Shown: positions 18,265 to 27,652 of the stretch, in pieces
Numbering within the stretch: the stretch's first letter is position 1
Layout of the letters: the number at the start of each line of letters is the position of its first letter
Source of the DNA: Nocardia ninae NBRC 108245
Lineage (GTDB): Bacteria; Actinomycetota; Actinomycetes; Mycobacteriales; Mycobacteriaceae
Assembly: GCF_007990755.1 (NCBI RefSeq)
Contig: NZ_BJXA01000002.1
Location: 124,001 to 188,000 of the forward strand
Reading direction: 5' to 3'
Length of the DNA stretch: 64,000 nucleotides
Position numbers and translations under genes: made by a program
Notes under the pieces: model-generated
Told to the model about the DNA's origin: nothing
Database searches by the model: none
Seen by the model: only the letters and a program-made list of their open reading frames with translations

Positions 18265-19498
18265 CCGCCGAGCGGTTCAGTGCCCACAGGGCGGTGGCGC
18301 AGGCGGCACCGATCAGGGTGAGGGTGGCCCAGATCAGGGATGGGTAGCCGGATTCGGTGAGGTGGTCGAAGACGGCGCCGGTGGTGAGGTTGCCGAGGAG
18401 GATGCCGGTTCCGACGATGGTGTTGTAGAAGCCGTAGTGGGTGGCGACGAGGCGGTTGTGGGCGAGGGTGACGACGGTGTCCATCTCGCAGGGGAATACG
18501 GCTGCGGTGGCTAGGGCCAAGAGTGCGGCGCAGGTGAGTAGGGCGGTGGTGGCGACCGGGATGCCGCCGGGGATCGTGGCGTTCGGGGCGAAGAGCAGGG
18601 GAACGAAGGCGGCCGACATGAGGGCCATGCCGAGCACCAGGCCGCGGCCGGAGCCGCCGCGGCGGGCGAGCCATCTGGTCATCGGGAGTTGCCCGGCGAT
18701 GGCGACGATGCTGCTGACGGCGAAGATCGCCGCGATCAGTCCGGTGTCGGAACCCCCTGGGCCGACGACGATTCCGGCTTGCAGCGGCAGGGCGAGATAC
18801 ACCTGGAAAGACAGCACGTAGCAGCCGACCATGACGACCGAGAACAACAGGAACGGCCGATTGCGCACCACCAGACGCCAATTGGCGAGCACCGAATCGC
18901 GCACGCCGGTGCGGTCGGTGTCGCGGGTGGTCGGCAACCAACGCAGCTGCACCGCCGTGAGGACGGCGAACACTACGGCGGCCACGCCGGCGGTGGCGCG
19001 GAAATCCCACGCCGTCAATGCCAATCCGACCAGCGGGCCCGCGAGGATGCCTGCCTGATAGAAGATGTTGAACATGGCGAAGGCCGCTACTCGGCGTTCG
19101 TCGCCGGCGTCGGCGGCCAGGTAGGCGCGCACAGCGGGGTTGAACAGGGCACCGGCGAATCCGGTTGCCGCTACCGCGATCAACACGGCGGGTAAGGTGT
19201 CGGCCAGTGCGAGTAACACGAAACTCGCTGTGCGCAAGGCGCATCCGGCGACGATGAGTGGCTTGTAACCGAATCGGTCGGCCAGTGTGCCGCCGACCAG
19301 AAACATGCCCTGCTGGGTGAAGTTGCGCACGCCGAGCACGAGACCGACTGTCCAGGCGGCCATTCCGAGCCCGCTGGACAGGTGCGAGGCGAGGTAGGGC
19401 ATCAGCATGTAGAAGCCCAGATTGATGCCGAACTGGTTGACCATCAGCACCTGGCTCGGCCGGTCGAAGACGGCCCAGCGCCGCCACAACCCGCTCAT
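18164..19498 (-). CDS. MFS transporter, probable exporter
   Basis: 444 residues from the ATG at 19498. About twelve hydrophobic helices are visible, with the MFS loop 2-3 motif [13 protein letters not shown] and a [15 protein letters not shown] helix 5 typical of drug/H+ antiporters of the 12-helix type. The C-terminal ~35 residues are hydrophilic, rich in Thr-Pro-Arg, and lie opposite the end of the DUF2236 gene. The start overlaps the stop of the CysK-like gene by ATGA, so the two are co-translated. The pair suggests synthesis and export of an amino-acid-derived product. Confidence 0.87.
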   Translation of the reverse strand: MSGLWRRWAVFDRPSQVLMVNQFGINLGFYMLMPYLASHLSSGLGMAAWTVGLVLGVRNFTQQGMFLVGGTLADRFGYKPLIVAGCALRTASFVLLALADTLPAVLIAVAATGFAGALFNPAVRAYLAADAGDERRVAAFAMFNIFYQAGILAGPLVGLALTAWDFRATAGVAAVVFAVLTAVQLRWLPTTRDTDRTGVRDSVLANWRLVVRNRPFLLFSVVMVGCYVLSFQVYLALPLQAGIVVGPGGSDTGLIAAIFAVSSIVAIAGQLPMTRWLARRGGSGRGLVLGMALMSAAFVPLLFAPNATIPGGIPVATTALLTCAALLALATAAVFPCEMDTVVTLAHNRLVATHYGFYNTIVGTGILLGNLTTGAVFDHLTESGYPSLIWATLTLIGAACATALWALNRSAVSAGTPRSDGTPRADPPPRGDTTPRVVGTGPGR

Positions 19499-20607
19499 CG
19501 CGACACCGCCGCGGCCGGTGCGACGACCGTGGTGCAGCGGGTCCAGTGCCGCACCACCTGCTCGTTGGGGTCGCCGACCACATCGGGTTCGGTCGGCACC
19601 GGCAGGTCGAAGAATCCGTGTTCGGCGCAGTAGTCGTCGTTGTAGACGGTGTCGGTGTAGCGGTGCGGGCCATCCGGGAACACCGCGGCGATCCGGGTAC
19701 CCGCCGGCTGGGTGCGCGCGAGCCACCCGGCGACCAGTGCCACCGCGCCGACGCTCCACCCGCCACTGCAATAGTGCGTGGACGCCAATGTTCTTGCCGC
19801 CCACACCGCTTCGTGCGGAGCGACCCAGTGCACCTCGGCGAACGCCGGATAGTCCACGTTCGCGGGATGAATGCTGGAGCCGAGCCCGCGCATCAGCCGG
19901 GCCGCGGCGGGTTGCCCGAAGATGGTCGACCCGATCGTGTCGACCCCGATCAGCCGAAGGTCGGGCTGGAAGCGGCGCAGCACCCGCGCCACCCCGGCCG
20001 AGTGGCCGCCGGTGCCGACCGAGCACACCAGCACATCGATGTGCCCGAGTTGGGTGAGCAGCTCCAGCGCCAGCGATTGGTAGCCGTCGACATTGTCCGG
20101 ATTGTTGTACTGGTCGGGACACCAAGAACCCGGATAGGTGGCCAGTAGCTGCGCCACCCGATCGCGACGCGCCTGTTGCCAGCCGCCGATCGCGCAGGGT
20201 TCGGTGACCAGGTCGACGGTCGCGCCGTAGGCGGTCAGCATCCGCCGCAGCATGGGCTCCATGCCCGGGTCGGTCACCAGGGTGACCGGATGGCGATGCG
20301 CGATACCGGCCAGTGCCAGACCCAAACCAAGGGTGCCACTGGTGGATTCGATGACTCGCGCACCCGGCCGCAGCGTGCCGCGCGCCACCGCGCGTTCGAC
20401 CATGTGCAGCGCGGGGCGGTCCTTCATCCCGCCCGGATTGTGACCCTCGAGTTTGGCCCAGAACCCCTGACCAGCCATGGCGAACGGCTCCCCGATCCAG
20501 AGCACCGGGGTGTCCCCGACGAGCGTCGCCGGGCGGCGGCGCGCCTGTTCCTGGGCGTGGAGATGATCGGCGGACAAGACGACACGATCGACAACGGCAC
20601 TGCACAT
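19495..20607 (-). CDS. PLP-dependent cysteine synthase/CBS-family enzyme
   Basis: 370 residues. The ATG at 20607 has AGGAG 7 bp upstream. Fold-type II PLP features are clear: [10 protein letters not shown] with the Schiff-base lysine, the STSGTLG substrate loop, and GTGGHSAG phosphate cradle. Members make cysteine, cystathionine or 2,3-diaminopropionate (SbnA-like). The ORF is longer than CysK, with a ~45-residue tail. It overlaps the MFS gene by 4 nt, so the product may be exported rather than used in bulk cysteine synthesis. The exact reaction is not determinable. Confidence 0.86.
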   Translation of the reverse strand: MCSAVVDRVVLSADHLHAQEQARRRPATLVGDTPVLWIGEPFAMAGQGFWAKLEGHNPGGMKDRPALHMVERAVARGTLRPGARVIESTSGTLGLGLALAGIAHRHPVTLVTDPGMEPMLRRMLTAYGATVDLVTEPCAIGGWQQARRDRVAQLLATYPGSWCPDQYNNPDNVDGYQSLALELLTQLGHIDVLVCSVGTGGHSAGVARVLRRFQPDLRLIGVDTIGSTIFGQPAAARLMRGLGSSIHPANVDYPAFAEVHWVAPHEAVWAARTLASTHYCSGGWSVGAVALVAGWLARTQPAGTRIAAVFPDGPHRYTDTVYNDDYCAEHGFFDLPVPTEPDVVGDPNEQVVRHWTRCTTVVAPAAAVSR

Positions 20608-20709
20608 GCGTGAACTCCTAGCATCGAATCGGCATCCGAGATGCCGGGTGAGTATCGGACGAACCCGCGCGTCGGCCCCGCCGTTATCCGGCGGCCGACC
20701 GGGCGCCCG

Positions 20710-21108
20710 TCAGCACCGATCGATACAGAGATCTCGCAGAATGCCACGGCCGTCCGGCGCGGCGATCCGCCACGGCCCCCAGCCGGCGAATCTCGGCCGT
20801 CGGCTCGTATCCGCTTGTGCGTCAGCACTATCGAGTTCTGTGGTGGTTGTGCCGACCTCGTGCTCGGCTTCGCGCTGCGGCGTCCTGGCCAGACAACCCT
20901 GCTCGTGGCCTTCGGTGGCCGGATCCGCGTGGGTGGTCGCGCCGAGCGACTTCTCCGCGGCGACGAGGGTGGGCACCGGCTCGGCCGTCCCGGAAACGCC
21001 GGGCAGCCCCAGCACGCACATGAACAGCGCGTGGGCGAGCAACAGTGCGGCAGCGGCGAGCGCGACGGCGATGCCACGCCTGCGTGGTGCCTCGACTCGC
21101 ACTGTCAC
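20710..21108 (-). CDS. Small membrane-anchored protein of unknown function
   Basis: About 132 residues from a GTG at 21108; a GTG at 21102 and a TTG at 21132 are in the same frame, and none has a good ribosome-binding site. The N-terminus is basic (EAPRRRG), followed by one hydrophobic helix of about 22 residues with histidine and cysteine (LLLAHALFMCVLGL), then a hydrophilic tail. It resembles small actinomycete one-helix proteins but I cannot name the family. It lies between the CysK-like operon (same strand) and the divergent ABC ATPase gene. Confidence 0.5.
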   Translation of the reverse strand: MTVRVEAPRRRGIAVALAAAALLLAHALFMCVLGLPGVSGTAEPVPTLVAAEKSLGATTHADPATEGHEQGCLARTPQREAEHEVGTTTTELDSADAQADTSRRPRFAGWGPWRIAAPDGRGILRDLCIDRC

Positions 21109-21284
21109 AAAAATCACGATAGCGGAAAACAACGCCGTACCAAGGTCGGTGGCTCCCCAGTTGCTGCCGTTTCACAGAACGTTCGGCGAGCCGTCACCTC
21201 CAGCGCACCAACCCATCTGTACAAGATTGCTGGCGAATGAATCGTAGGGGTGCGGCGTTGCCGCTCGGCATACGGAACGGTCTC

Positions 21285-21290
21285 TATGAT
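21285..21290 (+). promoter_or_regulatory. -10 element for a leaderless ABC-ATPase transcript
   Basis: TATGAT ends 7 bp before the GTG at 21298. In actinobacteria a TANNNT box at this distance marks leaderless mRNAs. No ribosome-binding site precedes that GTG, which fits. Confidence 0.5.
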
Positions 21291-21297
21291 CGGTCGA

Positions 21298-21990
21298 GTG
21301 ACATGGGTGGGTGTTGATGTCGTGGCCGACAATCTCGCTGCACGCGGGTCGTCGGGGTGCGCGTTCGAGAACGTCGACCTGGAGGTTGCGGCCGGTCGGT
21401 TGGCGGTGATCGTCGGGTCGGCCGGTTCGGGCCGCACGTCGCTGCTGTGGGCGTTGTCGGGGCGGATGCGGCTGGTCACGGGTCGCCTCGTCGTCGGCGG
21501 TCACCGCTACGACGAAGATCCCGGCGCGACCCAGGATGCGGTGGCGATCGCGCGGCTCGATCCCGGCTGCGTGCTCGATCCGTGGCTGCGGGTCGAGGAG
21601 GTGATCGCCGAGCGCACACTGATCGGCGGACCACGGTTCACCGAGTCCGCCTTGGCGACGACCTTCGCCGCGATGGGAGCGGCCGCACCCGCCGGGCAGC
21701 GGCTGGTGGGGGAGCTGGCGCCGGGCGAAGCGTTGGTACTCGCGGTGGCTTTGGCGGCCGCGCAGCAGCCGGGCGCCGTGGTGGTCGACGATGTCGGCGC
21801 TGGCTGCACCAGTAGCGAGACGCGATGGGTCTGGGAGTGCTTGCGGGCATTGACCTTTCACGGCTGCACCGTCATCGCCGCCGCCACCGCGCCGCCGCCG
21901 TTCGACGACATCACCGTGCTCACCCTGACTCCGCCGCACCCGACCGACGCGCGGGCCGCCGACCGATCCGACCTCCAGGAGAACGCGTGA
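21298..21990 (+). CDS. Degenerate ABC transporter ATP-binding protein
   Basis: About 230 residues from the GTG at 21298, which lies 7 bp after a TATGAT box; an ATG at 21286 falls inside that box. Residues 38-48 form a Walker A region, GSAGSGRT, in which the invariant lysine is arginine. The signature region reads LAPGE rather than LSGGQ, and Walker B reads VVVDDV with Asp in the catalytic Glu position. It resembles the ATPase partner of YhgE/Pip proteins and overlaps that gene by GTGA. Reduced or absent ATP hydrolysis is possible but not shown. Confidence 0.82.
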   Translation: MTWVGVDVVADNLAARGSSGCAFENVDLEVAAGRLAVIVGSAGSGRTSLLWALSGRMRLVTGRLVVGGHRYDEDPGATQDAVAIARLDPGCVLDPWLRVEEVIAERTLIGGPRFTESALATTFAAMGAAAPAGQRLVGELAPGEALVLAVALAAAQQPGAVVVDDVGAGCTSSETRWVWECLRALTFHGCTVIAAATAPPPFDDITVLTLTPPHPTDARAADRSDLQENA

Positions 21991-23930
21991 AGGCACTACG
22001 GCTGGCGCTGCTCGAGTTCCGGCGATTCCGCGGTCCGCTGCTGCGCAAGCTCGTGCCGATCGGGCTCGCGCTGATACCGCTGCTGTACGGCTCGCTGTAT
22101 CTGTGGTCGAACTGGGATCCCTACGGCAAGACCGATCAGATCCCGGTTGCCGTCGTCATCGAAGACCAGCCGGTCACCGCGAACGGGCAGGTGGTCGACG
22201 CGGGCAAACAGTTCGAGCAACAGTTGCGTGCCACCCCGAAGTTCCAGTGGCACTTCGTGGATCGGCACGCCGCCGAGGACGGCCTCGTCCACGGGCGCTT
22301 CTACTTCACCATCACCGTCCCGCCGGACTTCAGCCGGAAACTGATCAGCGCCGAGAAACCGATCCCGGAGCGGGCCACCCTCGGCATCACACTCAACGAC
22401 GCCAACAATTTCATCGTCGGCGTGGTCGCCGACGTGGCGCGCTCCGAGCTGCAGAACCAGGTGAACAGCGCCGCCCACGCGGCCTATGCCAAGGCCATCT
22501 ACGGCGACCTCACGCTGGTGAAACAGCAGCTCGAGGTCGCGGCAACCGGCGTGCATGCGCTGGTGGACTCGTCGGTGCTCGCCCAGCAGGGCACGGCCGC
22601 GCTGGCCGCCGGACTGGACGGGTCGACCGCAGGCACGGCCCAGATCTCCGACGGGGTCGCGCGACTCGCGCAGGCGAGCAACGAGGTCGACACCGCGGTG
22701 ACCCAGCTCGTCGACACCGGCACGGCGACCCTGCCGACGGCCGCCGGGGCACTGTCCAATGCGACCGGTGCCGCCGCGCAATCGCTCGAACTCGTCAGGG
22801 GCGGTGCCGATCTGGTGCGTCAGCAGGCCGACCAGGGCAGCGCCGACCTGCGCCAGCTGGCGGTCGCGCACCCCGAACTACTGCTCGACCCGACGTTCCG
22901 TCAGGCGCTCGACCACGTGCAGGCCGTCGGATCGACCGCGGGCAACGTCGCCGACACCGCCCGGCAGGCCCACGACGCCGCGGCGCAGGCCAGCAACCAG
23001 GCAGGTCAGCTGGCGGGCAGTGTCGACGTCGTGCGGCAGAATCTGCGCGCCGCCGCGGCACCGTTGCATGCCCTGACCGCAGGCGCCTCGACCGTGTCCG
23101 GTGGTGCCATCCAGATCACCAACAGCCTCGCGTCCTTGCAGGCGAGTAGCCGGACCTTGCAGACCGGTGCGGACCAATTGCATTCCGGTGCAACCAAAGT
23201 CGCCGACACCGTCGACTCGGCATTGGTGAAGATTCCGGATACCAGCCCCGAGCAGACCGCAGCCGCGGCGGATGTACTCGGCTCGCCGGTGGGTATCGTC
23301 AGCCACAATCTCAACCCGGCCGGGTTGTATGGGCGTGGTCTCACACCGTTCTTCTTCGCGATCGCCCTGTGGGTGCTGGGGTTGCTGGCTTATCTGTTCA
23401 TCCAACCGCTCAATCAGCGCGCGGTGGCGAGCCGGATCAGTCCGTGGACCGTGGCGGTCGCGGGGTGGCTGCCGGTGGCGGGTATCGCTGTCGCGGGCGG
23501 TCTCATCCTCTACGGAGTGGTCCAGGTGGGGCTGCGGCTCGACCCGGTGCGTCCGATACAGACGGCGGGGTTGATGATCCTCGCGGCGGCGGCCTTCGTG
23601 GCGATCGATCACTTCCTGCGCGTGGCGTTCGGTGTTGTCGGCGAAGCGCTTTCGCTGGTGCTGCTGATCTTGCAGCTGACCTCTTGCGGCGGTCTGTATC
23701 CGATCGAGACAACGCCTGCGCCGTTCCGGATCATTCATCCGTTCCTGCCGATGACCTACCTGGTCGATGGGCTGCGGGTCACGATTTCCGGTGGGCTCAC
23801 CGGTAATCTGCTGCGGGACTGCGTGATCCTGCTCGCGTTCTTGCTCGGCTCCCTCGCCTGTACCGCTCTCGTGGTGCGTCGGCAGCGGGTCTGGACGATC
23901 AACCGCCTGCACCCCGCCGTCGAGGTCTGA
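21987..23930 (+). CDS. YhgE/Pip-family membrane protein
   Basis: 647 residues from the GTG at 21987, overlapping the ATPase stop by 4 nt. One N-terminal helix (about 20-38) is followed by a long external region (about 40-440) that begins with YGSLYLWSNWDPYGK, a signature of the YhgE/Pip family, and contains alanine/serine/glutamine-rich coiled-coil repeats. Five or six membrane helices lie at the C-terminus (about 450-640). Relatives are the phage infection protein of Lactococcus and T7SS-linked proteins. With the ATPase it may form an ABC-2-type exporter or envelope-stress system. Confidence 0.87.
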   Translation: MKALRLALLEFRRFRGPLLRKLVPIGLALIPLLYGSLYLWSNWDPYGKTDQIPVAVVIEDQPVTANGQVVDAGKQFEQQLRATPKFQWHFVDRHAAEDGLVHGRFYFTITVPPDFSRKLISAEKPIPERATLGITLNDANNFIVGVVADVARSELQNQVNSAAHAAYAKAIYGDLTLVKQQLEVAATGVHALVDSSVLAQQGTAALAAGLDGSTAGTAQISDGVARLAQASNEVDTAVTQLVDTGTATLPTAAGALSNATGAAAQSLELVRGGADLVRQQADQGSADLRQLAVAHPELLLDPTFRQALDHVQAVGSTAGNVADTARQAHDAAAQASNQAGQLAGSVDVVRQNLRAAAAPLHALTAGASTVSGGAIQITNSLASLQASSRTLQTGADQLHSGATKVADTVDSALVKIPDTSPEQTAAAADVLGSPVGIVSHNLNPAGLYGRGLTPFFFAIALWVLGLLAYLFIQPLNQRAVASRISPWTVAVAGWLPVAGIAVAGGLILYGVVQVGLRLDPVRPIQTAGLMILAAAAFVAIDHFLRVAFGVVGEALSLVLLILQLTSCGGLYPIETTPAPFRIIHPFLPMTYLVDGLRVTISGGLTGNLLRDCVILLAFLLGSLACTALVVRRQRVWTINRLHPAVEV

Positions 23931-23940
23931 GTGGCGGTAA

Positions 23941-23975
23941 GGCCGGACTCCCTTGCGATACAAGGGAGCCCGGCC
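23941..23975. terminator. Bidirectional terminator hairpin
   Basis: GGCCGGACTCCCTTG and CAAGGGAGCCCGGCC pair around a CGATA loop with one mismatch. It lies between convergent stops at 23930 and 23999. Confidence 0.75.
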
Positions 23976-23998
23976 TGCGTGCTCGAGGTGTTTACCGG

Positions 23999-25459
23999 CT
24001 AGAAGAGGCCGCCGCCGTCGAATCCGCCGCCGACGCTCGCGAGATCGCCGAATCCGCCGCCGAAGAGATCTCCGCCGCCGGACTGGTTCCGCCGGCCACC
24101 GCCGCCGAACCAATCGAAGTCGTCACCGCCGCCGGTGCTGAACAGGTCACCACCGCTGCTGAACAGGTCGCCGGTGTTGAACATGTCGCCGCTGTCGCCA
24201 CCGCTGAACATGTCGCCGACATCGCCGAACATATCGCCACCGGTGCTGAAGGTATCGCCGCCGTCGCTGCTGAACATGTCATTGTCGCCGCCGGTGCTGA
24301 ACATGTCGTTGCCGTCGCTGCTGAACATGTCGCCGCCGTCGCTGAACATGTCGCCGCCGTCAGAGGAATCACTGGACCAGCTGTCGTCGGACCAGTCGAA
24401 TCCGTCGCCACCGTCGCCATCACCGAACATGTCGCTGCCGTCGCCGCTATCGTCACCGAACGGGTTACCGCCGCCGTCGTCGTTGTCGTCGCCGAACGGG
24501 TTACCGCCGCCGTCGTCGTTGTCGTCGCCGAACGGGTTGCTGCTGTCGCCGTTGTCGTCACCGAACGGGTCGCCGCTGTCGTCACCGTAGGGGTTACTGC
24601 CGTCGCCGTTGTCGTCGCCGTACGGGTTCCCACCGTCGGAGGCATTGTCGCCGTCGCCGGACGGATCGGACCCGTCACCGGGCCGGCTCGACTGATCATC
24701 CCCGCCGTCTTGCCCCGGCTGACTCGGCGATGGTTTCGGGCGCTGATTGTTCGGACTACCCGGTTTGCTGCTGTCGCCGGGCTTGCTGCTGTCGCCTGGC
24801 TTTGTCTGGTCGTTCGGCTTGTTCGGCTTGGACGGGTCGCTCGAATTACCGGGCTTCCCAGACTTGTACATACTGTTCAGCTGATTGATCTCATTTTTGC
24901 TGAGCGGCGTCGGACCATTGTTGCACCGGTTGACCGAACTGGCCATGATGCTACAGCCGCTGTCATTGTGATCGAGGCCGATGGAGTGGAGCAGTTCGTG
25001 TGCGGCGACCTCGGTGCGGTCCGCCGGATCGTAATTGCGCGTCTTCGGGTCGAGTTTCACGAATGGGCCGTTGTCCCACCCGCCGAGGCCGGCCACATCA
25101 CCCTGGAATGTTTCATTGCTGATGTCGATGGCGCCGTTGCCCGTTCCGGGCTTCAACACGAAGTTCAGGCCCGGCGTCGAGTTCAGGTGTTTGACGGCGT
25201 TCTCGATCCCCGCGTCTTTGATCTTGTTGTTGTAGTGGATGATTGCCTTGCCGTCGGAGTCATAGCCCTGGATCTTCGCTCGGAAGCCGAAGCTGGGTGC
25301 CTGAGCTGCCGCGGTGGCGGTGCTCGTCAGGGTGAGCGCGGCGGGCCCGATCAGGGTGCCTGCGACCAGTGCAGCGAATAGCCGGGGTGTGGCATTCGTG
25401 GGTGACTTCTTGGCGCGATGTTTTCCGCGGTAGTGGCGACGGTTGGCAGCGGGCGGCAT
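23999..25459 (-). CDS. Secreted metzincin-like metalloprotease with acidic repeat tail
   Basis: 486 residues. The ATG at 25459 has GGAGGT upstream. A basic N-terminus and hydrophobic helix (about 25-52) form a signal peptide ending near TAAAQA. The catalytic domain (about 55-200) carries HELLHSIGLDH, the HExxHxxGxxH zinc motif (His154, His158, His164, Glu155), and a following IMAS Met-turn, as in matrixins and snapalysins. From about residue 201 a Pro/Ser/Lys-rich linker leads to a ~230-residue low-complexity tail made of Gly, Asp, Asn, Ser and repeated NPFGDD and GGDMF blocks. The tail may bind calcium or the cell surface; that is inference. Confidence 0.83.
   Translation of the reverse strand: MPPAANRRHYRGKHRAKKSPTNATPRLFAALVAGTLIGPAALTLTSTATAAAQAPSFGFRAKIQGYDSDGKAIIHYNNKIKDAGIENAVKHLNSTPGLNFVLKPGTGNGAIDISNETFQGDVAGLGGWDNGPFVKLDPKTRNYDPADRTEVAAHELLHSIGLDHNDSGCSIMASSVNRCNNGPTPLSKNEINQLNSMYKSGKPGNSSDPSKPNKPNDQTKPGDSSKPGDSSKPGSPNNQRPKPSPSQPGQDGGDDQSSRPGDGSDPSGDGDNASDGGNPYGDDNGDGSNPYGDDSGDPFGDDNGDSSNPFGDDNDDGGGNPFGDDNDDGGGNPFGDDSGDGSDMFGDGDGGDGFDWSDDSWSSDSSDGGDMFSDGGDMFSSDGNDMFSTGGDNDMFSSDGGDTFSTGGDMFGDVGDMFSGGDSGDMFNTGDLFSSGGDLFSTGGGDDFDWFGGGGRRNQSGGGDLFGGGFGDLASVGGGFDGGGLF
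24456..24540 (-). repeat. 36-bp in-frame tandem repeat in protease tail
   Basis: A 36-bp unit starting CCGAACGGGTTACCG occurs at 24456, 24492 and (diverging) 24528 on the plus strand. It encodes a 12-residue NPFGDD-type block. Weaker copies extend to about 24620. Confidence 0.8.
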
Positions 25460-25715
25460 AGCGCGGAGACCTCCGATGAGTGCTAAAGGTGGGATTTCTG
25501 CCGAGCCCGAATAGCGGCTGATGCCGGAACTATTATCAGCCGCGAATCATGAAGAGCGCGTTATGTGCTCGTGATCGGCACGGACGACTGTACCGAGGAA
25601 ACGGCGAAAGAGCACAGCATGTAAGGGAGGTCTTAACTGGTGAAGATATATCTACGGAGCAGTTAAGCCTGTATTGCAAGATTTATTAGTTCGATTGCGG
25701 CCCAGTGCTTTCGGG

Positions 25716-26666
25716 CTACCGGGTGTCGAGCGCACGGGCCAGTTGCGGCCAGGAGTTGCGCAGGTCCGTTTCGAACAGGCCCCAGGTGTGCGACCCCGTC
25801 CGGCGGTCGACATGGACGGCGGGCACACCGAGCGCAGCGAGTCTGCCCGCGAAGGCGGCGGTGCACCTGCTCGCGATCGCCTCGATCGGTGGCATGGGCA
25901 GGCCGCTCCGATCGATCACGCCGGGGATACCGGACGCGGCCGAGAGGTAGATGGCTTTGCCGGCGAGCGCGCCCGCCCGCGCGAACGCGTCATGCGCGTG
26001 CCACCCGTCCGAGCCCGGCGCACCCCACATGTTCACCGGGTTACCGCCGCCGCGCAACACCTGCGCGCTGATCATCGCCACCCCGAATACATCTGCGGAC
26101 CACGGACATCCGCTGTACGCGGCAACGGCGCGGTAGAGGTGCGGCGCCTGGATCGCGAGATCGATCGCCGAGCCCCCACTCATCGACACCCCGGCGATCG
26201 CGCTCCGGCCGGTGGTGTGCAGGTAGGCATCGACGATCGCGGGAAGTTCGCGGGTGAGGTAGGTCTGCCAGCGGGCGCGACCGATTATCGGATCGTCGGC
26301 ACGCCAATCGGTGTACATGCTGAACGCCCCGCCGATCGGCAGCACCACATTCACGTTCTTATCGGCAAAGAATTCCCGGACCTCGGTGTTGTGCCACCAC
26401 GAGATACCGTCCTCGCCGCCACCGATGCCGGTGAGCAGGTACAGCGTCGGCGCCGGGCCATCGGCCGCCCGGATCACATGATTGCTGACGACCTGATCCA
26501 TCGATGGTGAGTAGACGTCGATGCGGGTGACGGCCCGGGTGACCGGCGTTTCGCTGATCACGCGGACCTCGGCGGGAGCCGCGGTGGCGGGCGCCGACAA
26601 AGCGGTGACCGCGACTGCGGTCACCAGCAAGCTGACGAGTGCCATCCAACACCGTGAATTCGCCAT
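25716..26666 (-). CDS. Secreted antigen-85-like esterase/mycolyltransferase family protein
   Basis: 316 residues from the ATG at 26666 (an internal ATG at 26645 is possible). Residues 1-30 form a signal peptide ending ATAAPA. The fold matches the esterase D/antigen 85 group: LYLLTGIGGGEDGISWW near residues 75-91, nucleophile elbow GVSMSGGSA with Ser161, and GSHTWGLFE with the catalytic His near residue 298. In mycolic-acid bacteria such proteins transfer mycolates in the cell wall or act as esterases. The 256-bp gap to the protease gene at 25459 holds no recognisable gene. Confidence 0.84.
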   Translation of the reverse strand: MANSRCWMALVSLLVTAVAVTALSAPATAAPAEVRVISETPVTRAVTRIDVYSPSMDQVVSNHVIRAADGPAPTLYLLTGIGGGEDGISWWHNTEVREFFADKNVNVVLPIGGAFSMYTDWRADDPIIGRARWQTYLTRELPAIVDAYLHTTGRSAIAGVSMSGGSAIDLAIQAPHLYRAVAAYSGCPWSADVFGVAMISAQVLRGGGNPVNMWGAPGSDGWHAHDAFARAGALAGKAIYLSAASGIPGVIDRSGLPMPPIEAIASRCTAAFAGRLAALGVPAVHVDRRTGSHTWGLFETDLRNSWPQLARALDTR

Positions 26667-26830
26667 CCCCTCGGTTATACCGCCGCACGAATCGCTGGTC
26701 GGCGCGGAACACGCGCGCCACGTAGCAGTGTTATCGAACGGCTATGCACTGCTTGACACTCGGTGATCCGGCCGCTCGACCGGGTATGCCGAGAGAAATA
26801 GGCCTTCTCCACAAAGTGAGGTTCCGCGCG

Positions 26831-27652
26831 ATGCTCGAGGCAGAACACATCACAAAGTTCATCGAGGACGGATTCGTGCACGTAGCCGGATCATTTTCTC
26901 GCGCGATCGCTGGGCGCTGTGTCGAGATCATGTGGCCGGGCACCGGGTGTGTTCCGCACGATCGGACCACCTGGACAAAGCCGCTGGTCCGCTTACCCGA
27001 ATACACCGACGAGCCATTCCGCACCGCCATCCAGATGCCCGGCTTGGAAAAAGCTTTCGACCAGCTGGTCGGCCCCGGTCGGTGGCGCCGCAGGTCCGGG
27101 ATCGGCCCCATCCCGGTCCGTTTCCCGCACACCGAGTCCCCGGGCGACGACTATTGGCACTTCGAGGGCAGTTACCTCCCCGAGGGCTGGAAAGGGCACT
27201 CGTTCACCAACTACCGTTCCCGTGGCTGCGCGCTGCTCATGCTGTTCTTGTTCACCGATGTCGCCGAGTCCGACGCACCGACCAGAATGCGCGTCGGCTC
27301 CCACCTGGCTCTACCCGGCCCACTGCGCCGCTACGGGGACGAGGGCATCGATGCCACCCGCATCGGCGAGACCGGCGTACTCGAGGCCACCGCCGACCTG
27401 CCGGTCGCGTACGCCACCGGCAACGCAGGGGATGTCTACCTGTGTCATCCGTTCCTGATCCACGCCGCCCAGCCCCACCACGGCGACACGCCGCGTTTCA
27501 TGGCGACCCCCACTCTCGAACCCGCCGTTCCGCTGGAATTGGATCGGGCCGACGGCACCCATTCACCTGTCGAGGAGTCCATTCGGGTGGGGCTCGGTAT
27601 GCAGGGGAGCGAAAACCTTTGCAGGGAAACGCTACCTGGAGTTGGGCGATAG
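26831..27652 (+). CDS. Phytanoyl-CoA dioxygenase (PhyH) family protein
   Basis: 273 residues from the ATG at 26831 (GTGAGG 9 bp upstream); an upstream in-frame ATG at 26744 lacks support. The protein matches Fe(II)/2-oxoglutarate dioxygenases of the PhyH family: YWHFEGSY gives an H-x-E pair where most members have H-x-D, and CHPFLIHAAQPH supplies the distal histidine, with a downstream arginine (TPRF) for 2-oxoglutarate. The substrate is unknown. It converges on, and overlaps by 21 bp, the last gene of the lipid operon, so a functional link is possible but unproven. Confidence 0.8.
   Translation: MLEAEHITKFIEDGFVHVAGSFSRAIAGRCVEIMWPGTGCVPHDRTTWTKPLVRLPEYTDEPFRTAIQMPGLEKAFDQLVGPGRWRRRSGIGPIPVRFPHTESPGDDYWHFEGSYLPEGWKGHSFTNYRSRGCALLMLFLFTDVAESDAPTRMRVGSHLALPGPLRRYGDEGIDATRIGETGVLEATADLPVAYATGNAGDVYLCHPFLIHAAQPHHGDTPRFMATPTLEPAVPLELDRADGTHSPVEESIRVGLGMQGSENLCRETLPGVGR

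Noticed and set aside
24120-24620. Regularly spaced GAACATGTCGCC-like repeats that look like a CRISPR array
   Set aside because: The units are in frame with an intact gene and encode GGDMF/NPFGDD blocks; there are no unique spacers of constant length.
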